The notes under the pieces are model-generated. The model was not told the DNA's origin. It saw nothing but the letters and a program-made list of their open reading frames with translations, and did no database searches. DNA of 8,891 nt, from contig CAZWUZ010000164.1 in the NCBI GenBank assembly GCA_964637655.1, positions 1 through 8,891 on the forward strand, written 5' to 3'. A program made the translations under genes and the position numbers. This stretch comes from CAZWUZ01 sp964637655 [NCBI: uncultured bacterium]. GTDB lineage: Bacteria; DAOPZR01. Below are positions 1 to 5,516 of this stretch, one piece after another. The stretch's first letter is position 1. Every line of letters starts with the position of its first letter.

Positions 1-59
1 CGCAGTTGTTCCCGGATTGCCTGTTCATCATCCACCAGCAAAATCCTGAACTGTTCCAT
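1..59 (-). CDS. Response regulator, N-terminus only (cut by window edge)
   Basis: Read on the minus strand from ATG at 59, the frame begins MEQFRILLVDDEQAIREQL and runs off the left end. A hydrophobic beta strand followed by the acidic pair DD and then E is the classic start of a CheY-like receiver domain, where the acidic residues bind Mg2+ near the phospho-acceptor Asp (not in the window). A Shine-Dalgarno GGGAG (66-70) lies 6 nt upstream of the ATG, which supports this start. The output domain is outside the window, so its target cannot be told. The gene is transcribed away from hisD. A short coding-like frame ends 21 nt upstream of the ATG, so this may be the second gene of a two-component operon. 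Receiver identity is well supported; everything beyond it is unknown. Confidence 0.8.
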   Translation of the reverse strand, partial: MEQFRILLVDDEQAIREQL

Positions 60-80
60 GGTCCGCTCCCTGCCCAACCC

Positions 81-248
81 CTATTCCTCCTGCGAGGCTC
101 TGAGCGCCTCGTTGGCGGCCTGAACTTCCTCGTTCATGTCCGGCAGTTTCTCGTCTGCTGACGGTTTGCCGCTGACGTACGTTCCGGACCAGCGTGCCAA
201 TCCGTGCACGCCGCCGCCGCGCTGCCTGCCGCCACGCTTGTGGCGTTG
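81..248 (-). pseudogene. Possible remnant or C-terminus of a gene preceding the response regulator
   Basis: On the minus strand a frame is open from a TGA at 249-251 down to a TAG at 81-83. Its last part reads ADEKLPDMNEEVQAANEAL followed by RASQEE, a charged, Ala/Leu-spaced sequence like the coiled-coil linkers of sensor kinases and CheR/PAS proteins. The stop is 21 nt before the response-regulator ATG, which is normal operon spacing. There is no good start: the only ATG in frame (137) has no Shine-Dalgarno and would leave 18 residues. The upper part of the frame is Arg/Gly-rich and not protein-like. The best reading is the tail of a frameshifted or decayed sensor-type gene whose upstream part may lie in another minus frame (roughly 134-460). 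It may also be chance coding in GC-rich DNA. Confidence 0.25.
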
Positions 249-251
249 TCA

Positions 252-898
252 TGGGCACGCGGCGTCCGCGTGAACAGTAGTCGACGCCTGTGCCCGGCGC
301 TGGCCGGTCCGTCCGCCTTCTGCAGTTGGCGCAGGGCGAACATCGCATCGCGCAGCTTCAACGCCGCCGCCACCGCGGTCGAAGCCGGTATCGGTATTAC
401 GGTCTCAGCGGAATCGGCGTCGGCTGACCCTTCGCGGCTGAGGATCTCCCCCCCCGGCATGGCATGGGGATCGCTGCCTGATATTCGATTTTTCCCGGTC
501 ACTGTCGACCTCCGCTGCGCTGGCTGCGCCTGCCGCTGTAATGAGCGCGCCGGCACGACTTCCCGTCCGGGATGCCGTTCACCACTGTCCGCAAACGCAA
601 TCCCCGCCCGATTTTCCGACGGGCATCTACCTGAACAGTATACCCGCAACGGTGCTCATCAACCATTGGCGATTTCCGCATTTGCCTGACGTATATTCGC
701 ATCAGACGGGTGACAGCGATTGGGACAGCGAATCGAGATCAGGACGCAAGATAAAGCCGCGGACCTGGTGTGTATCAACCATTCGCACCTCTGCATCCCG
801 ATCGGTACTCCCGGCGATTCCGCAAGAAAATAGCCGGCTGTACGCCACGGCCCATTGACACACCTGCAGCCGGCAGTTATGATTGCCGCGACGGGAAC
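252..898. other. Gene-poor region between the divergent response regulator and hisD
   Basis: No open frame here has a credible start, Shine-Dalgarno and protein-like composition together. Long open frames exist on both strands (204-689 plus, 134-649 minus), but they are rich in Arg, Ala, Cys and Pro and show no recognisable motif. G+C falls to about 50 % near 661-720, which fits an intergenic promoter zone. TATATT at 692-697 resembles a -10 box, but I see no good -35 at 16-18 bp. An 8-bp direct repeat, GACAGCGA, occurs at 712-719 and 724-731. No His-rich leader peptide was found before hisD. Confidence 0.5.
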
Positions 899-903
899 AG
901 GAG
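899..903 (+). promoter_or_regulatory. Shine-Dalgarno deciding the hisD start
   Basis: AGGAG ends 6 nt before ATG 910. The alternative in-frame TTG at 883 would add nine residues with no family match and would place this motif inside the gene, so ATG 910 is preferred. Confidence 0.7.
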
Positions 904-909
904 CAGGCC

Positions 910-2175
910 ATGCAGGCATTCGACCTTGACGCCTTTCGCGCGTGGTGCGCGAAGCGCGAACTCGGCTTTACCCCGCTGCAGGTGGAAGCGGTGCGCGACA
1001 TCATCGCCGCCGTGCGCGCGGAAGGTGATGCCGCGCTCTGCCGCTTCGGGCAGCAGTTCGACCGCTGCGATTTGCGCGGCAAACCGCTCCGTCTCCCCGC
1101 GTCCGCGTGGCAGGATGCTACCGTCGCGCCGGAACTCGACAGTGCGCTGCGCCTCGCTGCCGCGCATATCCGCGCCTACCACGAAAAGCAGCGCGAAACC
1201 TCATGGCACACCACCGCGGGCCCGCTCGGGCTCGGGCAGCGCGTGACGCCTCTCGACCGCGTCGGCATCTATGTGCCCGGCGGGAGCGCGCCGCTCGTCT
1301 CCACCCTGCTCATGGCCGCCATTCCCGCGCAGGTAGCGGGCGTGAAGGAAATCGTCGTCGCCACGCCGCCGCGCGCGGACGGGAAACTGCATCCCGCCAT
1401 CGCTGCCGCGGTGCGCCTGCTCGGACTGACCGAAATCTACCAGCTGGGCGGGGCGCAGGCGATTGCCGCGCTCGCCTACGGCACCGCCACGGTCAAGCCC
1501 GTGGACAAGATTGTCGGGCCGGGGAACGCCTACGTCGCCATTGCCAAGCAGTTCGTTTTCGGGCAGTGCGGCATCGACATGGTCGCGGGACCGAGTGAAG
1601 TGATGGTCATCGCCGACGGCAGCGTCAGTCCCGCCTGGGTGGCGGCTGACCTGCTCGCGCAGGCGGAACACGACCCGCAGGCGCGAGTCGCGGTCATCGC
1701 CTGGGAGCAGCCGGTGCTCGACGCCATCGCCGCCGAAACGGATCGGCAGCTCGCCGCGCTGCCGCGTCAGGAAATTGCCGCGCCGGCCATCGCCGCGAGC
1801 GTCAGCGTCCTCGTGCGTGACGCGCAGCAGGCCGCCGAGGCCGCCAATGCCATGGCCCCCGAGCATCTCGAACTGGCGGTGGCACAGCCCGCGCCGCTCC
1901 TCGCGCTGATCCGCCATGCCGGCGCCATTTTCGTCGGCGGTTTCGCCTGCGAGGCGCTCGGCGACTACATTGCCGGACCCAACCATACGCTGCCGACCGG
2001 GGGCACCGCGCGCTTCTTCTCGCCGCTCGGCTGGTACGATTTCGTCAAGCGCTCGTCCGTCATCAGCGCGACCGATTCCCCCGCGCTGCGCGACCTGGCG
2101 CGCGCCGCGGCTGCCATCGCGCGCGCCGAGGGGCTCGACGCGCACGCCCGCGCGCTCGACCTGCGCGGCGAATGA
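910..2175 (+). CDS. hisD: Histidinol dehydrogenase HisD
   Basis: This enzyme catalyses the last two steps of histidine synthesis in the cytoplasm: NAD+-dependent oxidation of L-histidinol to L-histidinal and then to L-histidine, as a Zn-dependent homodimer. The 421-aa protein carries the family signatures in order: VGIYVPGG (118-125), the long NAD-fold stretch with GGAQAIAALAYGT (180-192), VDKIVGPGNAYVA (198-210), LLAQAEHDPQA with Zn ligands Q251 and H254, APEHLEL with the catalytic pair E318/H319, and GDYIAGPNHTLPTGG with D352 (Zn) and H359. H412 near the C-terminus fits the last Zn ligand. Numbering is offset by 8 from the 434-aa E. coli enzyme at every catalytic residue up to H359, so no active-site part is missing. 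Its stop overlaps the hisC start (ATGA), indicating translational coupling. hisG is not directly upstream. Confidence 0.97.
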   Translation: MQAFDLDAFRAWCAKRELGFTPLQVEAVRDIIAAVRAEGDAALCRFGQQFDRCDLRGKPLRLPASAWQDATVAPELDSALRLAAAHIRAYHEKQRETSWHTTAGPLGLGQRVTPLDRVGIYVPGGSAPLVSTLLMAAIPAQVAGVKEIVVATPPRADGKLHPAIAAAVRLLGLTEIYQLGGAQAIAALAYGTATVKPVDKIVGPGNAYVAIAKQFVFGQCGIDMVAGPSEVMVIADGSVSPAWVAADLLAQAEHDPQARVAVIAWEQPVLDAIAAETDRQLAALPRQEIAAPAIAASVSVLVRDAQQAAEAANAMAPEHLELAVAQPAPLLALIRHAGAIFVGGFACEALGDYIAGPNHTLPTGGTARFFSPLGWYDFVKRSSVISATDSPALRDLARAAAAIARAEGLDAHARALDLRGE

Positions 2176-3203
2176 ATTTCGAACGTTTTCTCCGGCCCGG
2201 GGTCGCCACCGCGCGCCCCTACACCGTGACCGACATGGGCACCACCGCGCTGCGTCTCAAGGACAACGAGAGTCCGCTGACACTGTCGGCTGCGCAGCAG
2301 CAGGCGCTGCTCGCCCCGCTGCAGGGGCTGCAGTTCAACCGCTACCCCGACTCGCTGCGCGTCCTGCGCGAAAAACTTGCCGCGAAACATGACTGGCCGC
2401 TCGACGGCATCGCGCTCGGTAACGGCTCCGACGAACTCATCCTGCTCCTGCTGCTCACGCTCGGGCGCGGGCCCGTGGTGGTGCATCGCCCGACCTTTGT
2501 CATGTACGAACATATCGCGCGGGTGCTCGACCGTCCCGTGACCGTGCTCGACCTCGATCCGGAAACGTGGGAACTGCCGCTGAGCACCGCTGACGCGGCA
2601 AAGAATGCCGCGCTGGTCTTTCTCGCCACGCCCAACAGCCCGACGGGGAACGCCTACGCCCGCGAACGCATCGAGGCGGTGCTGCGCGTCGCCGGCGGAC
2701 TGGTGGTCATCGACGAAGCGTATGCCGACTACGCGGGCATTTCCTACCGCGACCTGCTCGTGCAGTACCATAACGCGGTCATCCTGCGCACCTTTTCCAA
2801 GGTCGGGCTGGCGGGATTGCGCCTCGGCTACCTGCTGGCACAGCCGCAGGTCATCGACTACCTCGTGCGGGTCAAATTGCCCTATAACGTCAATGCCGCG
2901 GTCGCCGCGATAGGGTGCGCCTACCTCGACACGGTGGACATCAATACGCTGGTTGCCCCGGTGGTGGCAGCGCGCGCGGAACTGGCGGCCGGGCTGCAGT
3001 CGCTCGGCTGGACGGTCTACCCGTCGCAGGCCAACCTGCTCTTCTGCCGGGTGGCAGGTGCGCGCGCCATCGTGGAACAACTGCGCGCGCACGATATCTG
3101 GATACGCGATTTCGACGGGGCCTTCGCTGACTATGTGCGCATCACCGTCGGCACCCGTGAAGAGAACGCGCGGCTCTTTGCCGCGCTCAAGGAACTCTGC
3201 TGA
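2172..3203 (+). CDS. hisC: Histidinol-phosphate aminotransferase HisC
   Basis: A PLP enzyme of fold type I (aminotransferase class I/II) that converts imidazole-acetol phosphate and glutamate to L-histidinol phosphate and 2-oxoglutarate. The 343 residues match the usual HisC length of about 350. Visible motifs are the substrate loop NRYPD (56-60), GNGSDELI (83-90), the PLP-ring Asn in ATPNSPTG (N155), VVIDEAYADY with D181 near the pyridine nitrogen and Y184, TFSK with Schiff-base K210 followed by GLAGLRLGY, and the carboxylate-binding Arg in VRITVGTREEN (R323). PNSPTG replaces the common PNNPTG, a tolerated change. The ATG overlaps the hisD stop by 4 nt and has no clear Shine-Dalgarno of its own, so translation is probably coupled to hisD. 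The neighbours hisD and hisB make HisC more likely than a tyrosine/phenylalanine aminotransferase of the same fold. Confidence 0.96.
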   Translation: MNFERFLRPGVATARPYTVTDMGTTALRLKDNESPLTLSAAQQQALLAPLQGLQFNRYPDSLRVLREKLAAKHDWPLDGIALGNGSDELILLLLLTLGRGPVVVHRPTFVMYEHIARVLDRPVTVLDLDPETWELPLSTADAAKNAALVFLATPNSPTGNAYARERIEAVLRVAGGLVVIDEAYADYAGISYRDLLVQYHNAVILRTFSKVGLAGLRLGYLLAQPQVIDYLVRVKLPYNVNAAVAAIGCAYLDTVDINTLVAPVVAARAELAAGLQSLGWTVYPSQANLLFCRVAGARAIVEQLRAHDIWIRDFDGAFADYVRITVGTREENARLFAALKELC

Positions 3204-3214
3204 GGACGGACACC

Positions 3215-3799
3215 ATGGCACGCACCGGCACGGTCAAGCGCGACACGAAGGAAACGAAGATCACGGCGATCATATCGCCGGACGGCGGCGCGGTGCAGGT
3301 CGGCACCGGCATGCCCTTCTGGGACCACATGCTGACGCTGCTCGGCACGCACAGCGCGTTCGCGCTGCAGGTGAGTGCGCTGGGCGACATCGAGATCGAC
3401 GATCACCACACGCTCGAGGATACGGGAATTGCGCTTGGGCAGGCGCTGAAGCAGGCACTCGGCGACTGCCGCGGCATCACCCGCTTCGCCGATGTGACGG
3501 TGCCGATGGACGAGGCGCTGGCACATTGCGTGCTCGACATCAGCAACCGCCCGCTGCTCGTCTACACCGTGCACAGCGGCACGCCCGCACCCGACACCCG
3601 CCTGCAGCTGGCGGAGGAATTCTTCCGCGCGTTTGCGCAGAACGCCGGACTGACGCTGCATCTGTCCATCACCGCCGGGGCCAACGAGCATCACATGCTC
3701 GAAGCGGCGTTCAAGGCGCTGGCGCGCGCGCTGCGCATCGCCTGCGCCATCGACCCGCAGCGCCCCGACACCGTCCCCTCCAGCAAGGGCGTGCTGTAA
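3215..3799 (+). CDS. hisB: Imidazoleglycerol-phosphate dehydratase HisB
   Basis: A Mn2+-dependent dehydratase turning imidazole glycerol phosphate into imidazole-acetol phosphate, the substrate of HisC. At 194 aa this is the monofunctional form, without the N-terminal histidinol-phosphatase domain fused in E. coli, so the phosphatase must be encoded elsewhere. Family signatures are GMPFWDHML (32-40, usually G-I-P-F-F), the metal-binding DDHHTLEDTGI (62-72), NEHHMLEAAFKALARAL (157-173) and the C-terminal PSSKGVL (188-194). The two HH motifs with their following Glu residues are the two halves of the internal repeat that build the di-Mn site in the 24-mer. A GAGGA (3202-3206) overlapping the hisC stop lies 8 nt before the ATG. 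It is the last gene of the cluster: a hairpin begins right after its stop, and hisH, hisA and hisF do not follow. Confidence 0.97.
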   Translation: MARTGTVKRDTKETKITAIISPDGGAVQVGTGMPFWDHMLTLLGTHSAFALQVSALGDIEIDDHHTLEDTGIALGQALKQALGDCRGITRFADVTVPMDEALAHCVLDISNRPLLVYTVHSGTPAPDTRLQLAEEFFRAFAQNAGLTLHLSITAGANEHHMLEAAFKALARALRIACAIDPQRPDTVPSSKGVL

Positions 3800-3825
3800 G
3801 CGTCCGGACAGATACTGTCGGGCGC
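3800..3825 (+). terminator. Hairpin directly after hisB, probable end of the his transcript
   Basis: The arms 3800-3811 and 3815-3825 pair over 11 positions, with one G bulge (3806 or 3807) and one G-U wobble, around a 3-nt loop (ATA). The stem starts on the base after the hisB TAA. There is no T-run behind it, so it may act as a weak or Rho-assisted terminator or as a 3' stabilising stem. Confidence 0.5.
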
Positions 3826-3982
3826 GAGTAGCCATTACGTTTCGGGTCATCGGCCGGCAGCCCGTATTCCTCGTTCCCCTTGTGCATTGCCGTCCCATAC
3901 GTCCGGGTATGCCTTGCGTCCCCTTCGCCTGATGTGCTTCGTTGTCCCTTGCCCGTGTATGTCCGGTAAGGTTCCCGTATTT

Positions 3983-4023
3983 CCCCTCTCCCATTGGTAG
4001 AGGGAGCCGCGAAGCGGCGAGGG
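3983..4023 (-). repeat. REP-like palindromic element, two hairpins (copy A)
   Basis: The first hairpin pairs CCCTCT (3984-3989) with AGAGGG (3999-4004) and is extended inward by CC/GG. The second pairs GCCGC (4006-4010) with GCGGC (4014-4018) around GAA. It is followed by GAGGG. The same order of parts (a CCCTCTCCC hairpin beside a GC hairpin, flanked by a CCCTC-type word) appears in reverse orientation at 8720-8765, so these look like two diverged copies of one extragenic repeat family. The strand label only marks that opposite orientation. Confidence 0.6.
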
Positions 4024-4122
4024 CACACGTCGGTAGTATGCCCAACTTTCGACAGATTCCTGCAACGCGCCGGCGGCAGGCGCTGTAGATACCCACAGAG
4101 CGGCAGAAAAGCCGCCACCCGA

Positions 4123-4128
4123 AGGGAG
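4123..4128 (+). promoter_or_regulatory. Shine-Dalgarno deciding the start of the beta-barrel gene
   Basis: AGGGAG lies 6 nt before ATG 4135 but directly touches the alternative ATG 4129, so 4135 is the better start. Confidence 0.6.
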
Positions 4129-4134
4129 ATGGGT

Positions 4135-4707
4135 ATGCACAAGGTGGTGTGTGTCATCGGAGTTATCTGTCTGTTGGCCGGCGCGGTCAGCGCGGAGGAA
4201 CCCGCAGCGGTCAGTTCGCCGATGGCGGTCGGTTTCATCGGTGGTTTCAAGATGCTGGATGATGGTGATTGGAGTCCCGTGGAGAATCAGGCCGCCATCG
4301 GCGCGCGGGTCGATATCGGCACGCTGGACTGGCCCTGCTTTATTGCGGCCGATTATCTGCACAGCACCGATAACGGCGAGGTCAACGGCATCGGTGTCAC
4401 CGGTGAAACCTCCGAAATTTTCGTCGGCGTGCGCAAATACTTCCCCACCAGCGGGTTTCACCCATTTATCGGGGGCGGCGTCACCTTCGCCACTGCTGAG
4501 GCCTCCGCCCGGCTGGGCAATCTGTCCGTCAGTGCCAGCGAAAATGCTGTAGGCGGGTTTGTCACCGGCGGCATGGTGACGCCGGTTGCCGAGCATTTTT
4601 CCACCGCCATCGACCTGCGCTACTCGTGGGCCGAAACGGACATCGGCACCGTCTCCTTCAATGCCGGTGGTTTCACCGTCGCCGGGGTGCTCGGGTTCAG
4701 TTTCTGA
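4135..4707 (+). CDS. Small outer-membrane beta-barrel protein
   Basis: The 190-aa protein begins with a clear Sec signal peptide: MHK, a hydrophobic core (residues 4-15), and the small-residue motif AVSA before EE, so signal peptidase I should cut after residue 20. The mature 170 residues alternate polar and hydrophobic residues in short Gly-rich strands (for example AVGFIGGFKML, EIFVGVRKYF, FHPFIGGGVTF, STAIDLRYSW) and end in GFSF. A terminal Phe is the usual BAM recognition signal for barrel insertion. Length and strand pattern fit an eight-stranded barrel of the OmpA/Ail/OmpX-like or OmpW-like type (porin-family outer-membrane beta-barrel). No specific ligand or function can be read. It stands alone, with structured DNA before it and a hairpin behind, so it is probably monocistronic. 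I am confident of the class, not of the role. Confidence 0.8.
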   Translation: MHKVVCVIGVICLLAGAVSAEEPAAVSSPMAVGFIGGFKMLDDGDWSPVENQAAIGARVDIGTLDWPCFIAADYLHSTDNGEVNGIGVTGETSEIFVGVRKYFPTSGFHPFIGGGVTFATAEASARLGNLSVSASENAVGGFVTGGMVTPVAEHFSTAIDLRYSWAETDIGTVSFNAGGFTVAGVLGFSF

Positions 4708-4745
4708 AACCGTGGCCGCCCCGCCGTAATGCGGGGCGGCCGGTT
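4708..4745 (+). terminator. Strong GC hairpin after the beta-barrel gene
   Basis: GGCCGCCCCGC (4714-4724) pairs perfectly with 4731-4741 around a 6-nt loop. AACC/GGTT (4708-4711 with 4742-4745) can extend the stem past a 2-nt bulge. It begins at the gene's stop codon. There is no real U-tract, only TTGAATT. The structure directly abuts the promoter of the next unit. Confidence 0.65.
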
Positions 4746-4772
4746 GAATTCCCCGGCCGAATTCGGTATACT
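4744..4772 (+). promoter_or_regulatory. Sigma-70-type promoter for the HicB-like/HicA-like/RM unit
   Basis: TTGAAT (4744-4749) and TATACT (4767-4772) are separated by exactly 17 bp. They match the consensus at 4/6 and 5/6 positions. Transcription should start near 4779, giving a leader of about 20 nt before ATG 4799. The -35 box overlaps the last bases of the preceding hairpin. Confidence 0.6.
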
Positions 4773-4784
4773 GCATGTGTGGTA

Positions 4785-4791
4785 AAGGAGG
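4785..4791 (+). promoter_or_regulatory. Strong Shine-Dalgarno deciding the start at 4799
   Basis: AAGGAGG lies 7 nt before ATG 4799. An in-frame ATG at 4775 would include this motif in the coding region and lies only a few bases from the predicted transcription start. Confidence 0.8.
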
Positions 4792-4798
4792 GCCCGCA

Positions 4799-5251
4799 AT
4801 GAAAGAGCAACCGCGTGAACCGCAGCATCTGAGCGAAGTCCGTTTTGCGGCCGGCATCGCCGGGCCGTTCAAAAATCTGCAAACCGGCGAGGACGTTTCG
4901 CTGAGCATCCTGTTCGAAAAGGATATCGATACCGGTGTGTGGATCGGTTCATGCCTCGAGCACAGCGCGTATTATGAGGGCAATCCCGGTGATTCGCTGG
5001 GCGAGGTTTCCCGCCTGTTTCGCAACTATCTGCTGGAACTGCTGAACGGCGGCCTGCTGCACGATTTTCCGCCGGCCGATGCCGACTGCGTTGCGCTCTG
5101 GAACAGCATCCGCACCAATGGCCGGATGTCGTCCGCTTTCGGTGACCCCCGGCAGGTTATCGATTCACTGGCCGATGGGCGGACTGTGGCAACCCGGCAG
5201 ACGCCGGCACTGTTTGTCGATACGAAAGACGATCTCGAGTTGGCTGCCTGA
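4799..5251 (+). CDS. HicB-like protein, probable antitoxin partner of the next gene
   Basis: A 150-aa soluble protein without signal or membrane segment. Residues about 33-85 look like the HicB partial RNase H-like fold: strand VSLSILFEKDIDTG, then VWIGSCLEHSAYYEGNPGDS and a helix LGEVSRLFRNYLLELL. This recalls the HicB pattern in which a Trp-Val/Ile strand is followed by CLE, a G-x-(S/T) turn and a helix. The C-terminal part (about 95-150) has no motif I know, and no ribbon-helix-helix or helix-turn-helix is visible, unlike classical HicB. The gene ends 3 nt before a HicA-like gene, which is the main support for an antitoxin role: it would bind and block the toxin. The stop and the next start are nearly joined, so the two are probably translated in tandem. 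HicB-like fold is likely; antitoxin function is inferred. Confidence 0.6.
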   Translation: MKEQPREPQHLSEVRFAAGIAGPFKNLQTGEDVSLSILFEKDIDTGVWIGSCLEHSAYYEGNPGDSLGEVSRLFRNYLLELLNGGLLHDFPPADADCVALWNSIRTNGRMSSAFGDPRQVIDSLADGRTVATRQTPALFVDTKDDLELAA

Positions 5252-5254
5252 TCA

Positions 5255-5497
5255 GTGGGCAGCAAGGGCCTGCTGCTCACGGCCGAACAGGCGCGCCGGG
5301 CGCTGCTGTCACTCGGTTTCACTTACGATCGCGATTCCACGCACGATCACGTTTATCGTCTCCCCGGATCGGGTACGGCCTGTTCCTTTCCCAAGAAAGG
5401 GATTTATTCGCGCAATGTCCTTGCCAAATTGCTGCATCAGCTGCGCCAGGCGGGAGTAAACACCACGCAGGAGGCCTTCCTGCGTGCCGCCCGCTAA
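5255..5497 (+). CDS. HicA-like toxin (putative mRNA interferase)
   Basis: An 80-residue protein matching HicA in size and layout: a first helix TAEQARRALLSLGF, strands TYDRDS and HVYRLP, strand TACSFPKKG, and a last helix SRNVLAKLLHQLRQAGV, which is the alpha-beta-beta-beta-alpha dsRBD-like fold. In HicA toxins a conserved His in a GSHH-type turn after the first strand is essential for RNA cleavage. Here the turn reads STHDHVY with H30 and H32, so a candidate catalytic His is present. The start is taken as GTG 5255, since no in-frame ATG exists near it. It has only a weak ribosome site inside the end of the preceding gene and a 3-nt gap, so translation is probably coupled to the HicB-like gene, which is typical for keeping antitoxin in excess. 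The restriction-modification gene follows after 19 nt. Moderately sure of the family. Confidence 0.65.
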   Translation: MGSKGLLLTAEQARRALLSLGFTYDRDSTHDHVYRLPGSGTACSFPKKGIYSRNVLAKLLHQLRQAGVNTTQEAFLRAAR

Positions 5498-5516
5498 CCG
5501 CGTGAGACCCGCATAA

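Larger units (their letters stand above)
3826..4134. other. Intergenic region between hisB and the outer-membrane protein gene
   Basis: I see no credible gene here. The first part (about 3860-3980) is C/T-rich on the plus strand, with loosely repeated CGTTCCCCTT-like words (3872-3881, 3916-3925, 3940-3950) and GTCCGG words (3901, 3961). The middle holds a two-hairpin palindromic repeat (listed separately). The last part, just before the next gene, can form two more hairpins: CCTGC/GCAGG (4059-4063 with 4076-4080) and GCGGC/GCCGC (4100-4104 with 4111-4115). The second ends 5 nt before the Shine-Dalgarno of the next gene. No convincing -35/-10 pair was found. Confidence 0.5.

Noticed and set aside
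134-649. Open frame of 171 codons on the minus strand
   Set aside because: The start lacks a ribosome site and most of the translation is low-complexity Arg/Ala/Gln. Only a small part may be a gene remnant, noted as a finding.
204-689. Open frame of 161 codons on the plus strand before hisD
   Set aside because: No Shine-Dalgarno, Cys/Arg/Ser-rich composition and no motif; probably a by-product of GC-rich DNA.
770-909. Possible his attenuator leader peptide before hisD
   Set aside because: No short frame with a run of His codons and no terminator/antiterminator pair could be found.
1201-2145. 314-codon frame antisense to hisD
   Set aside because: hisD is unmistakable by its motifs; the antisense product is rich in Arg/Gly/Asp without any family signature, as expected from GC-biased third positions.
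1965-3221. 418-codon frame antisense to hisC
   Set aside because: A shadow of hisC in the opposite strand; no ribosome site and no motif.
4081-4095. -10-like TAGATA before the beta-barrel gene
   Set aside because: Poor match to the consensus and no -35 at the right distance.
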